Part shown: positions 8,636 to 20,229 of the stretch, piece by piece | How the letters are laid out: every line of letters begins with the position of its first letter | Position numbering within the stretch: the stretch's first letter is position 1 | NCBI GenBank assembly: GCA_022447525.1 | Contig: JAKVBA010000004.1 | Span: 1 to 64,000, forward strand | Direction: 5' to 3' | From: Gammaproteobacteria bacterium | GTDB taxonomy: Bacteria > Pseudomonadota > Gammaproteobacteria > Arenicellales > Arenicellaceae | DNA: 64,000 nucleotides | Program-made: the position numbers and the translations under genes | The notes under the pieces: model-generated | What the model was told of the DNA's origin: nothing | The model's input: only the letters and a program-made list of their open reading frames with translations | Databases searched by the model: none

Positions 8636-9970
8636 CTATTTGCCGATACAAAATCCGCTGAATATTTCACCTAACAAATCATCCGCCGAGAACTCTCCGG
8701 TAATTTGGTTTAGTGATTCTTGAGCTTGCAGAAGCTCGTCGGCCAATAATTCTCCAGCATTGTACGTTTTTAACTGATACAGACCACGTTTTACCGCCTC
8801 ATCCGCTTCGCTTAATGCTGTTATATGCCGTCGTCTCGCTGTAAAAACAGTTTCGTTCTCTTGCACGTAACCAGCGATTCTCTTGATCTCAGTCTTTAGC
8901 TCATTCATTCCCTGACCTGTCTTTGCCGATACCTTAATTTTACTATTGATAGAGGTCGAGGGTTTATCCACCAAATCTATTTTATTTACGACTACAGTTG
9001 TTCTCTCTTCATTTAGTTCTGGAAAATCTTCAAAACTCGCGATCTTAACTTCACTAGCATCGACAAGCAAAATCACGTGATCAGCCTCTTCTATGGCTTT
9101 TCGAGCTCTTTGTATCCCTATCTTTTCTACCGCGTCATCGCTGTCACGTAAACCAGCTGTGTCTAGGATGTGCACTGGTAAGCCATCTATATCTATCGTT
9201 TCAGTCACCACATCTCTGGTGGTACCCGCAATATCGGTGACAATTGCTGATTCTTGACCAGCCAAGGTATTTAACAAACTGGACTTCCCAGCATTAGGCC
9301 TTCCAGCGATAACCAAACGTAAGCCGTTTCTCAAAATAGCGCCCTGACTGGCTTGCGCTATGGTAGCTGCTAAACTAGCTTGCAAGGCTTCGATGCTCAA
9401 TAGAATCTTGTCATCAGCCAGGAAATCTATTTCTTCATCAGGAAAGTCTATCGCCGCTTCCACATACATTCTTAAGTAGATGAGTTCTTGCAGTAAGGAG
9501 TTTACGTGTTTTGAAAACTCTCCTTGTAGTGAACGTATAGCACCTTTGGCGGCTTGTTCTGTACTGCTGTCAATTAAATCAGCTATGGCCTCGGCTTGGG
9601 CTAGATCGATCTTATCGTTTAAAAAAGCTCTCTCTGAAAACTCTCCAGCCCGTGCTTGACGAGCTCCTTGATTAATTACTTCCTTTATTAATAAATCTAA
9701 AATTACAGGGCCACCATGACCTTGTAGTTCTATGACATCTTCTCCTGTAAATGAATTCGGTCCGGGAAAGTAAAGAGCCAAACCACTGTCTATTACTTCG
9801 CCAGTAGCGTCTTTAAATTTGGCGTAGGTAGCATACCTAGGTAATAAATCTTTACCAATTATCCGTTGACCAATATCCTTAGCCTCTTCACCAGAGATAC
9901 GCAGTACGCCGACCCCGCCTTTGCCAGGCGGGGTAGCGATAGCGACGATGGTTTCTTGCATCTTAGCCAT
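8636..9970 (-). CDS. mnmE: tRNA uridine-5-carboxymethylaminomethyl modification GTPase
   Basis: 444 residues. The N-terminal tetrahydrofolate-binding domain starts with the typical ETIVAIATPPGKGG. The inserted G domain has GRPNAGKSS (G1), DIAGTTRD (G2), DTAGL (G3) and NKID (G4). The protein ends with the catalytic FCIGK Cys motif. With MnmG it makes the cmnm5 group on wobble U34. Here it follows yidC by 30 bp on the same strand, as usual, but mnmG, rsmG and parAB do not follow it in this window; the TM protein and lipase locus do. Length is usual. Confidence 0.98.
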   Translation of the reverse strand: MAKMQETIVAIATPPGKGGVGVLRISGEEAKDIGQRIIGKDLLPRYATYAKFKDATGEVIDSGLALYFPGPNSFTGEDVIELQGHGGPVILDLLIKEVINQGARQARAGEFSERAFLNDKIDLAQAEAIADLIDSSTEQAAKGAIRSLQGEFSKHVNSLLQELIYLRMYVEAAIDFPDEEIDFLADDKILLSIEALQASLAATIAQASQGAILRNGLRLVIAGRPNAGKSSLLNTLAGQESAIVTDIAGTTRDVVTETIDIDGLPVHILDTAGLRDSDDAVEKIGIQRARKAIEEADHVILLVDASEVKIASFEDFPELNEERTTVVVNKIDLVDKPSTSINSKIKVSAKTGQGMNELKTEIKRIAGYVQENETVFTARRRHITALSEADEAVKRGLYQLKTYNAGELLADELLQAQESLNQITGEFSADDLLGEIFSGFCIGK

Positions 9971-10000
9971 TCACCAACAGCTTCGCCTCTGTAAGGGAAA

Positions 10001-11674
10001 TTAGACGGCGTATTTGCGGTTTATATACCACTGCTGTGCCATCGATAGAATATTATTCACCACCCAGTACAAAACCAACCCTTGAGGGAATCCTGCAAAA
10101 ATGAAGATGAACACGATCGGCATGATCATGAACACTTTCTTTTGTATATCGTCCATTGGCATTGGGTTTAAACGAAACATGATAAATTGAGTAACACCCA
10201 TCAAGACTGGCAGTATAAAAAACGGATCGGGAGCAGAAAGATCCTGTAGCCACAAGGCAAATGGCGCCTGGCGCAGCTCTACGCTCTCCAGTAAAACCCA
10301 ATAAAGTGCCAAGAAAACTGGCATTTGTACTAAAATGGGTAAGCAACCACCGGCTGGATTGATCTTCTCTTCTTTATACAGAGCCATCATTTCCATTTGG
10401 AACTTTTGACGATCATCTTTATAACGTTCTTTAAGGGTCTGTAATCGCGGCTGTACTTTCTTCATCGCTGCTGATGATTTACCTGCTTTATCTGAAAGAG
10501 GGTAGAACACACCCTTGATTAAGATAGTTAAGAAAATAATAGACCAGCCCCAGTTCCCTACAAAACCATTAATCTTGTCTAATAGCCAGAACAATGGGTC
10601 AGCTATAAAGGTCAACCAACCATAATCAACGGTCCTGGCAAGACCGGTAAACCCTTGTTCTTTTTCGATTAATTTCAGACGACTCTGCGTCTTGGGACCT
10701 ATAAAAATCTGTGTAGAAGCTTGTGTTAAACCGTTCGCTGAAACTTCTGTTGGCTTTATTTCTATATACCCAAAACGATAAATAGGATTTGCCTCTTTGC
10801 CGGCAATAGAATACAGCCGTTTAGGAGTATCGGCCGGCAAAAATGCGCCAACAAAATAGTGTTGTAGCATTGCTACCCAAGACTTGGTCACTGGCTTAGC
10901 CAGTGCTTCATCTTGCATATCACCGAAATCATACTTGGTATATTTATCTTCTTCGGTGTAATAAACACCGCCTGTGTAACTAGGCAACTGACCAAAACCA
11001 CCACCACTGCTTACTGGCTCAGTGCGTCTAAACTGACCGTATAAAAACCCTCTCCAAGGTAAGGCAGACGCATTTTTAATTTGGTAGTCAATGTCCACCA
11101 CGTAGCTGTCTTTTCTAAACGTAATGTTTTTAACAAATTCTACGCCTGTGGAACTGGTAAATGTTAATGGTACGGTCAGAGAATCTTGACCGTTTAATTT
11201 GTATTCAGTTTGACTGTGGCCATATACGTCTCTGTGTGTTGGGCCATCTCCATTCGCTGTCTGCAAGCCATCCTCTACGACATATTGCTCTTCTACTTCG
11301 TTTTTTAACAAGATGAAACCTTGACCAGGTGTTTCTGTAGATGCAGGCTCTTGTTTTAGTTCTAATCGCTCTATAGTTCCGCCGAGAGTATTGATCGTAG
11401 CGTTAACCAAATCGGTTTCTACAGTGATCAATGTACCGCCAGAAGTGGCTTCGGCTACCATTGCAGTTGCCATGGAAGCTTCTTCACCAGTTACAGCTGG
11501 AGTATTGGGTAGACCTGTTGTTGAGCTTGGTGATGGTAGTGACGGCAAACTTTCGTTTTGCACCACTACAGTCGACTCCTCAACTGGCTGTTTACTGAAT
11601 TCAAGCCACTTGAGATACAGCACTACTGATATGGTCATTAGACCGATAAACAACAAATTACGTTGATTTTCCAT
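10001..11674 (-). CDS. yidC: Membrane protein insertase YidC
   Basis: 557 residues. The N-terminal TM segment (ENQRNLLFIGLM) is followed by the large periplasmic beta domain (about 60-340). The C-terminal 60KD_IMP core begins near WLTFIADPLFWLLDKI and includes NWGWSIIFLTILIKG, the hydrophilic-groove Arg segment, and the final NNILSMAQQWYINRK. It inserts and folds inner-membrane proteins alone or with SecYEG. It lies between yidD and mnmE as in most gammaproteobacteria. Confidence 0.98.
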   Translation of the reverse strand: MENQRNLLFIGLMTISVVLYLKWLEFSKQPVEESTVVVQNESLPSLPSPSSTTGLPNTPAVTGEEASMATAMVAEATSGGTLITVETDLVNATINTLGGTIERLELKQEPASTETPGQGFILLKNEVEEQYVVEDGLQTANGDGPTHRDVYGHSQTEYKLNGQDSLTVPLTFTSSTGVEFVKNITFRKDSYVVDIDYQIKNASALPWRGFLYGQFRRTEPVSSGGGFGQLPSYTGGVYYTEEDKYTKYDFGDMQDEALAKPVTKSWVAMLQHYFVGAFLPADTPKRLYSIAGKEANPIYRFGYIEIKPTEVSANGLTQASTQIFIGPKTQSRLKLIEKEQGFTGLARTVDYGWLTFIADPLFWLLDKINGFVGNWGWSIIFLTILIKGVFYPLSDKAGKSSAAMKKVQPRLQTLKERYKDDRQKFQMEMMALYKEEKINPAGGCLPILVQMPVFLALYWVLLESVELRQAPFALWLQDLSAPDPFFILPVLMGVTQFIMFRLNPMPMDDIQKKVFMIMPIVFIFIFAGFPQGLVLYWVVNNILSMAQQWYINRKYAV

Positions 11675-11774
11675 AATGATTCTTATTAGCCGAAAAGAGC
11701 TTCTAGGTATGGGGGCGTATTCTACATTTTTATAGCTTTAACTAAAGTACAAAAGCGTTAAACTCCTTGTTTCT

Positions 11775-12038
11775 TTATTTTTTATTGCAACATTGGTCTT
11801 CTTCAGTCACTTTTTTTACTGGTACTGGATCATATCCACTGCCTCCCCAAGGGTGACATCGCGATAGCCTTTTTACACCGAGTGCCATACCCTTTAGCCA
11901 ACCATGTTGTTCTATGGCCTCTTTGGTATATTCTGAACAAGTTGGGGTATAACGACAATTGGTCCCAAGTATAGGACTAATGACTACCTTATAAAATTTG
12001 AAGAAGGCTTCCAAGCATCTAAGGAAAAACGCACTCAC
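11775..12038 (-). CDS. yidD: Membrane protein insertion efficiency factor YidD
   Basis: 87 residues. It has the YidD core: [24 protein letters not shown] and the C-terminal [14 protein letters not shown]. It is a small membrane-associated helper for YidC. Its start overlaps the rnpA stop (ATGA type), which indicates translational coupling. Confidence 0.96.
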   Translation of the reverse strand: MSAFFLRCLEAFFKFYKVVISPILGTNCRYTPTCSEYTKEAIEQHGWLKGMALGVKRLSRCHPWGGSGYDPVPVKKVTEEDQCCNKK

Positions 12039-12457
12039 TGATTCTTTTCTCTATTTTTTTGCTTTTGATTCTGCTTAATATTCCACCGCTGCCACTTCAT
12101 TAACTTTGACCATAACTCTTGTAGTTCTGCGTTAATTTCTTCATTGCTTGCCACTTTAGCAGCTGGTTTGGCTGTGATTACTACTTGTGTCGCTTTCAAC
12201 TGTGATTGATTATGTCGATAAAACTCTCTAATCAATCTTTTGATGTGGTTACGCCGCACCGCTAATTTCGATACTTTCTTCGAAACGGTAACCCCTAGTT
12301 TGCTGGCCTTATGCTTTAGTTTTTCATCATACAAGGCATTAAATGTCAGCATCTTTGTGTTTCCCCATTGCTTATTGGCATATACAAACTTAAATTGAGC
12401 GGGGGTCAAAATTCGCTGATTTCGTTGGAATCTCTGTTTTCGAAACTGATATGCCAT
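12035..12457 (-). CDS. rnpA: Ribonuclease P protein component
   Basis: 140 residues. It contains the RnpA signature ([21 protein letters not shown], close to the usual RNR motif) and a basic C-terminus. It binds RNase P RNA to mature tRNA 5' ends. It overlaps yidD by 4 bp. It is separated from rpmH by about 195 bp and a clear terminator, so the usual rpmH-rnpA cotranscription is probably weakened here. Confidence 0.96.
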   Translation of the reverse strand: MAYQFRKQRFQRNQRILTPAQFKFVYANKQWGNTKMLTFNALYDEKLKHKASKLGVTVSKKVSKLAVRRNHIKRLIREFYRHNQSQLKATQVVITAKPAAKVASNEEINAELQELWSKLMKWQRWNIKQNQKQKNREKNQ

Positions 12458-12567
12458 TCTTATGCACGACTTAGATTAATATAAGGTAAGTCTTAGGTCT
12501 AAGACTATAACAATAGGGATAGGAGTGAAAATACTCAGATGAAAATACTAGGGTGAAAGGACGCAAT

Positions 12568-12600
12568 AAAAAAGCCGTTTGCAATTTATACAAACGGCTT
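12568..12600 (-). terminator. Rho-independent terminator after rpmH
   Basis: Minus strand: AGCCGTTTG, 9-nt loop, CAAACGGCT, then TTTTTT. It is a 9-10 bp perfect stem lying between rpmH and rnpA. Confidence 0.92.
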
Positions 12601-12652
12601 CTCGGCTAGGCGCTGCCTTAAGAAAACGGCAGATAGCTTGGCTCTAATGTAA

Positions 12653-12787
12653 TCAGACAGTCAGAGAAGCACGCCCTTTAGCACGTCGAGCATTAATGAT
12701 AGCTCGGCCATTTTTTGTCGCCATACGAGCGCGAAATCCATGTGTACGCTTGCGCTTAATTTGACTTGGTTGAAAAGTACGTTTCAT
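12653..12787 (-). CDS. rpmH: 50S ribosomal protein L34
   Basis: 44 residues, too short for the ORF track; translated by hand. It reads [18 protein letters not shown] at the start and contains [10 protein letters not shown] and INARRAKGR, an almost standard L34. An AAGG ribosome site precedes the start. It lies divergently from dnaA, as in most bacteria. Confidence 0.98.
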   Translation of the reverse strand: MKRTFQPSQIKRKRTHGFRARMATKNGRAIINARRAKGRASLTV

Positions 12788-13362
12788 TTTAAGGAACCTT
12801 TTTTAAACTCGTTCAAAAAGTCTTTTTTAGACTTACGAGCGTTACTAAACTAGTTTACCGTCAAGTTCACCGTGATCTCAAAAAAACAAAGTATGTTTTT
12901 TAAATCTAAGAGATCGCAAACAGTTAATTAGGCTGTTAAGCGGCTACTGTCAAACGGGCTGCAAAGGTACTGAGTTTGACAAGCTTAGTCAACTACCTAT
13001 TTGCAATTCTTGGGTTTTTTTCCATTGGACTGCCTTTGATTCTCTGTCTGCCATTTTGTAAAGCAATGATTTTTTCATTTCAATTATTCGCCGCTTAACG
13101 GTATATTATTCTGTCCCTGCTTCTCGGGTGACACGTCAGCTTGGTTTTCTAAAAAATCCGTCTTCCGAAATTTATGTTGCCTCTGGGAGCAATTAGGCCT
13201 CTGCAGTTTGCTTAAAGACTATGGTCTTTTATTTATCGCTCCTAGTTTATCGATTCTAAGAATAAAAGAGCTGGGAATAATCATTAAACGCGACATCTGA
13301 TAAGCGAATAAATAAAATTAAGCTTATCTTAGTTAACCTTAAATTTGCCTTAAATCACCTAA
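12788..13362. promoter_or_regulatory. Divergent rpmH/dnaA promoter region
   Basis: 575 bp between the two divergent genes. I found no 9-mer matching TTATCCACA here, unlike the dnaA-dnaN gap. The rpmH promoter (left) and the dnaA promoter (right) must lie here, but I cannot place the boxes with confidence. The region is AT-rich near the dnaA start, where no strong ribosome site is visible. Confidence 0.55.
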
Positions 13363-14709
13363 ATGGAAAACACGTTACTTTGGGATAAATGCCTACAAAA
13401 ATTAGAAAATGAAATAGAGGAGCGCGATTTTCAAACCTGGGTGAGGCCTCTAACCACCAATAACCAAGACAACCATCTTGTTCTATACGCCCCAAATCGC
13501 TTTGTTGTTGATTGGGTCCAAGACAACCTGTTCGATACAGTAGTAGGTTCTGCGCAACACTTTGCTGGAAACAACATCAAAGTATCGATTAAAATCTTTG
13601 AGGAAAAAGCTAAGCCTGCTGTGGTCAAAGATACAAATAGGCTATCTACAGTTGGGCAAGAACAAGAGGATTTTCCGACGGAGTTTGGTACCAACGTACT
13701 GAATAAAACGTTTAGCTTTGAAAATCATATTGAAGGCAAATCCAATCAGATAGCTAGAGCAGCCACCAAACAGGTCAGCGAGAATCCCGGGACAGCCTAT
13801 AATCCCCTCTTTATTTACGGTGGAGTAGGGCTTGGTAAGACCCATCTGATGCACGCCGCTGGAAACTTAATCCATGAAAAAAAGAAGAACGCCAATGTTG
13901 CTTATGTACATTCAGAGCGATTTGTTTCGGACATGGTTAAATCCATCGAAAAAAACTCGATGGATAAGTTTAAACAGTATTACCGCTCTCTTGATGCTTT
14001 ACTTATCGACGATATTCAATTTTTTGCTGGTAAGAATCAATCTCAAGAGGAATTTTTTCATACATTCAATACTCTTTTAGAGACAGGTGCTCAAATCATC
14101 TTGACCAGTGATAAGTTCCCCAAAGAGATTAACAATCTACAGGAGCGACTTATTTCGAGATTTGAAAGCGGGCTTACGGTACGAATTGATCCACCAGAAT
14201 TAGAAACTAGAGTAGCTATATTGAAAAACAAAGCTCGAAAGAATGATATCGAACTCAGTGATGATGTTGCCTTTCTGGTTGCCAAGAAAATAAGATCTAA
14301 TGTGCGAGAGTTAGAAGGTGCTTTACATAGATTAGTAGCCAGCTCTAGATTCACTCACAGAGAAATCGACATAGACCTAGCCAAAGACACATTGCAAGAT
14401 CTGACGCTTTTTCAAGAAAGAAAGATCTCCATCGAAAACATTCAAAAAACCGTAGCCGACTTCTATAGCATTCGAGTTTCCGATTTAAAGTCCAAGAGAC
14501 GAAACCGACAAATAGCACGACCCCGACAAATAGCTATGGCCCTGGCTAAAGAATTGACCAGCCTCAGCCTACCAGATATCGGCGATGCTTTTGGGGGGCG
14601 AGATCATACTACGGTTATTCACGCTTGTAAAAAAGTGGACGAACTAACCAAAACGGAGCCAAAGATAAGCGAGGACTATAAAAGCTTATCAAAAATACTG
14701 TCCGTTTGA
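13363..14709 (+). CDS. dnaA: Chromosomal replication initiator DnaA
   Basis: 448 residues. Domain I is N-terminal (LLWDKCLQKLENE). The AAA+ domain has the Walker A motif GGVGLGKTH (about residue 151), Walker B LLIDDIQFF, and an Arg-finger region. The domain IV helix-turn-helix signature is GGRDHTTVIHA. It binds DnaA boxes and opens oriC. The start was chosen because it gives the usual domain I beginning. The intergenic region after it carries DnaA-box 9-mers, so autoregulation or origin activity next to the gene is likely. Confidence 0.98.
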   Translation: MENTLLWDKCLQKLENEIEERDFQTWVRPLTTNNQDNHLVLYAPNRFVVDWVQDNLFDTVVGSAQHFAGNNIKVSIKIFEEKAKPAVVKDTNRLSTVGQEQEDFPTEFGTNVLNKTFSFENHIEGKSNQIARAATKQVSENPGTAYNPLFIYGGVGLGKTHLMHAAGNLIHEKKKNANVAYVHSERFVSDMVKSIEKNSMDKFKQYYRSLDALLIDDIQFFAGKNQSQEEFFHTFNTLLETGAQIILTSDKFPKEINNLQERLISRFESGLTVRIDPPELETRVAILKNKARKNDIELSDDVAFLVAKKIRSNVRELEGALHRLVASSRFTHREIDIDLAKDTLQDLTLFQERKISIENIQKTVADFYSIRVSDLKSKRRNRQIARPRQIAMALAKELTSLSLPDIGDAFGGRDHTTVIHACKKVDELTKTEPKISEDYKSLSKILSV

Positions 14710-14927
14710 TTAAGCTATAGCTCAGCCTGTGGATAACTTCTGTATAAATACGGTATGATTATTTAATAATTTTTATCCACATTTCATCCACAGTTTTTTA
14801 GAGATTTTCTAATGGACTTATACACAGCTTAAAATCTTTTTAAGTTATTGAATTTAAATAACTTTTTTAAGTTCTCACACTTATCGACATGATTAATAAG
14901 AGCAGTAAGAAACTATAAGTAAATAAA
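14710..14927 (+). other. Candidate replication origin (oriC) with four DnaA boxes
   Basis: The 218-bp dnaA-dnaN gap has four 9-mers: TTATCCACA at 14728-14736 (minus) and 14773-14781 (plus), TCATCCACA at 14784-14792, and TTATACACA at 14818-14826. The two TTATCCACA copies are perfect consensus. An AT-rich, partly self-complementary stretch (about 14828-14870) follows and could be the unwinding element. The rpmH-dnaA gap has no such boxes. Many bacteria place the origin beside dnaA; this side is supported by boxes only, not by a skew calculation. Confidence 0.75.
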
Positions 14928-16034
14928 ATGAATATTAATATACAAAAAGAGATCCTGGAAAAACCGCTTTCACAGGTGATCGGAGTCGTAGAAAAAAGAC
15001 AAACGCTGCCTATTCTAGGAAACGTATATCTGGAACTTAAGCAAGGAACATTGACACTTGTAGGGTCAGATTTAGAAACTGAGATAACAACCAAAGTTGA
15101 CAATGTGAGTGGGCAAGACGGCAAGACTACCGTATCCGCTAGAAAACTATTTGATATTTGTCGATCTTTAAAGAATGAAGCCTTATTAACTCTAAGTACT
15201 GAATCTGATAACAAGATGGTCGTTTCGGCTGGTAAGAGCCGGTTTACATTACAAACTCTTTCAGCAGACGATTATCCTCGTCTGGAAGAGACTCAATGGA
15301 AACATGAGTTTTCGATTCAGCAAAAGCAACTTAATAGTTTGTTGACTAAGACATCGTTCTCAATGGCTCAACAGGACGTTCGTTATTTTCTTAACGGTCT
15401 ATTATTGGAATTTCATAATAATCGCATTGTCTCCGTCGCTACCGATGGTCACCGGCTTGCTAAAACTCAAGTATCGGTCGACCCTACCTCTGTGGAGTTT
15501 GTACAAAGCATCGTCCCGCGAAAAGCCGTTTTGGAAATAGGCAAATTTTTGGATGGTGCAAGCGAAGACCCAGTTGAAGTGAAACTAAATGCCAGTCATA
15601 TTTCAATAAGATCTGGTTATTTTATGTTTATCTCAAAATTGATTGATGGCCGTTTTCCCGATTATGAAAAGGTAATACCGGCAAATTTGGATAAGCACAT
15701 AATAATAAATAGAGAAAATCTCATAGAAATATTGAGCCGAGCCGCCATCTTAAGTAATGAGAAGTTCCGAGGTGTTTCTCTGGCCTTGGAGGCGGATTTA
15801 CTTAAAGTTAGGTCTCACAACCCAGATCAAGAACACGCAAAAGACGAAATGGAAGTTGATTACCCTCACCCCCCTATAGAGATCGGTTTTAACGTTACAT
15901 ATTTGCTTGAAGCGCTACGAGCCTGTGATTCCGACAATATAGATCTCGGCTTATTAGACCCAAATACGTCCTGTACCTTTCACGCCGAAGGATCGAGCGA
16001 TACCCTATATCTTATTATGCCCATGCGTCTCTAG
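14928..16034 (+). CDS. dnaN: DNA polymerase III sliding clamp (beta subunit)
   Basis: 368 residues, the usual length. It has three clamp domains in order; recognisable pieces are EKRQTLPILGNV near the start, FLNGLLLEF, SVATDGHRLA, and the C-terminal LIMPMRL. It forms the ring that tethers the polymerase. It is separated from dnaA by the candidate origin and followed by its own terminator. recF, which normally follows directly, is absent. Confidence 0.98.
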   Translation: MNINIQKEILEKPLSQVIGVVEKRQTLPILGNVYLELKQGTLTLVGSDLETEITTKVDNVSGQDGKTTVSARKLFDICRSLKNEALLTLSTESDNKMVVSAGKSRFTLQTLSADDYPRLEETQWKHEFSIQQKQLNSLLTKTSFSMAQQDVRYFLNGLLLEFHNNRIVSVATDGHRLAKTQVSVDPTSVEFVQSIVPRKAVLEIGKFLDGASEDPVEVKLNASHISIRSGYFMFISKLIDGRFPDYEKVIPANLDKHIIINRENLIEILSRAAILSNEKFRGVSLALEADLLKVRSHNPDQEHAKDEMEVDYPHPPIEIGFNVTYLLEALRACDSDNIDLGLLDPNTSCTFHAEGSSDTLYLIMPMRL

Positions 16035-16056
16035 TACTGATATTTAAATCCATAAA

Positions 16057-16092
16057 GGCCCTCGTTGTTTTGCGACATAGAGGGCTTTTTTT
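16057..16092 (+). terminator. Rho-independent terminator after dnaN
   Basis: GGCCCTC, 16-nt loop, GAGGGC and a 7-T run, 22 bp past the dnaN stop. The usual dnaN-recF-gyrB read-through is therefore unlikely. Confidence 0.9.
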
Positions 16093-17134
16093 ATGCTCTT
16101 CATACGCGATCGGATACGTGTGCTCGACCCAGTATAGTAGATGTACTAACTCGAAAGGCAAACGACCATAGCATTGAAAAGGGCTGTTATCTCTTTAAGG
16201 TAAAAATAGGTAGACAGCGTTGCCAGTGGGATATCTGGTAAGAGCGGCTAGGAATTAACTTATTGGTTCAAATCTCCTATTTATGCGTTTGTGACTCTAG
16301 GATCTTTGATGTTAGCGTCTTAACTATAAGTGTCGTTTTCTATTTTGAAGTTTCCTCAAAGCTAACAGCCCCAAAAAAACAATCACATTCGGATTATCTA
16401 GTTATCTAGCGGCTGCCCTTTCTCACTCGCTAATTTTATTTCTTATACACCTTACCTCTTTAGCCAACATCATCCCTCTAATCATCATAGAGTTGCTAGC
16501 TTAATTCTCGAGTCAGTAGGCAAGACGCAGGGCTAAAAAGCCTTCGTCAGATACTTAAAAGGGATGTGGTTAGATATATATCGGTGTGATCATCAAAAAG
16601 GGTAACTGGTAGGACATAAACAGGGAGCGCTAGTTAAGCTGCCGGATAATGCCCACTAATCGTTTCGCTTGCTTGCCGCAACCAATACAATCAGCATAAA
16701 GGTTAGTGGAAGCAGATGTGTTTATTACGGTTGAAATCGACTCAAAAGAGGCAGGGACACACTGGTACTCTTGAAAAAAGTAAGGCTATAAAACTAATAC
16801 GCGTAGTTATAGGGCAAGCCAAACATCTATAAACCTTTTGCATTTCAAGACATAAATCATAGATAAAGGATTTCTCGTAGTTTCAGCATTATTCAATATT
16901 CATTCGAAAAGACTCATCTTAGCGACCCCTGTTATCATTTGCTCGCATCATAATAATGCTTTTCCAAATTTGGCTTTGGCAGCGTGGCATACTGTATTTA
17001 AGCTTTGCTTTTATATATCCCCTTAATTATTGATCGGTCTGAGGGATATCTGTGTGAATACATATGAATTAGTAATATATGTATTGAGAGCTTGCAAATA
17101 GACACGCACTTAGCGGGTTTAAAAAGTAAGTAAA

Positions 17135-17150
17135 TGTTTCACGTGGAACA
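17135..17150 (-). other. parS site 1 (ParB-binding)
   Basis: TGTTTCACGTGGAACA is the exact reverse complement of site 2 and matches the broad bacterial parS consensus TGTTNCACGTGAAACA on the minus strand. ParB loads here to build the segregation complex near the origin. Confidence 0.92.
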
Positions 17151-17155
17151 TTATG

Positions 17156-17203
17156 AAATTCCTTATAAAGATGTTCCACGTGAAACATCTTTATAAGGAA
17201 TTT
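17156..17203. repeat. 48-bp near-perfect palindrome centred on parS site 2
   Basis: The 16-bp parS core is flanked by 16-bp arms (AAATTCCTTATAAAGA and its exact complement TCTTTATAAGGAATTT). Only one mirrored position in the whole 48 bp does not pair. Such long symmetry is much more than parS needs and would allow a cruciform or an additional dimeric binding site. Confidence 0.95.
17172..17187 (+). other. parS site 2 (ParB-binding)
   Basis: TGTTCCACGTGAAACA matches the parS consensus TGTTNCACGTGAAACA at every defined position. It is inverted relative to site 1, 21 bp away. About 130 bp upstream of gyrB and about 2.3 kb from the candidate oriC. parA/parB are not in this window. Confidence 0.95.
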
Positions 17204-17292
17204 AAATCGTGTGATCGTTATTTACCATTGACGATAATCTGAGCTCATAATTAGGTGGAAAGAGCGATTATTTGATACAATATGGCGGTTAA

Positions 17293-19698
<2,406 letters not shown>

Positions 19699-19839
19699 TT
19701 TTTCTTTTTAAAATCAAAGACTTAAGTTAAAAAAAATCAGGCTTTCTGTCGATATTTCGCCCGCTCTCGTAAATCTTTTTGCTCTGCACAGGTAATTAGT
19801 GTTGCTTTTTTTAGCTGGCGAGGAGTTTTTGGTGGAAAG

Positions 19840-20229
19840 TTAGTGAACTATTCTCGGAATAGATAGTAAAAATTTTGGAATGGCAATTTCCACCTTTTCA
19901 ACTGAACTTTCACTGTTGAAGCATGGCTTAAAAAAATACCTCCCTTCCATCGTCCCAATATCCGTTTCGAGCACAGCACCACTGCTATACGAGTATGAAT
20001 CGCCTGGTTTTATCTTAGGTTGTTCACCGATGACTCCATCACCGTAAATCTCTTCCACCTTCATATTGCCATCTTGTATTAGCCAATGACGAGAGAGTAG
20101 CTGATAAGGCTGATCAGAGTTGTTTTTAATCGTGATGGTGTAAGAGTAAACGTATCGATTATTTGACGCATCAGATTGTTGTGGAACGAATTCACTGATC
20201 GCGCTAACTTGAATATCTGGGTTAGTCAT
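19840..20229 (-). CDS. apaG: ApaG protein
   Basis: 129 residues with the single fibronectin-like ApaG domain: YSYTITIKNNSDQPYQLLSRHW, the GDGVIGEQP loop, and GTMEGRYFF. Its exact role is unsettled; mutants are linked to Co2+ and Mg2+ handling. It overlaps the apaH stop by 8 bp, the standard apaG-apaH pairing. Confidence 0.96.
   Translation of the reverse strand: MTNPDIQVSAISEFVPQQSDASNNRYVYSYTITIKNNSDQPYQLLSRHWLIQDGNMKVEEIYGDGVIGEQPKIKPGDSYSYSSGAVLETDIGTMEGRYFFKPCFNSESSVEKVEIAIPKFLLSIPRIVH

Noticed and set aside
12788-13362. rpmH-dnaA gap as the origin
   Set aside because: No 9-mers matching TTATCCACA were found there, in contrast to the dnaA-dnaN gap.
16444-16452. Isolated TTATACACC in the recF gap as an origin box
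   Set aside because: A single imperfect box without a cluster is expected by chance.
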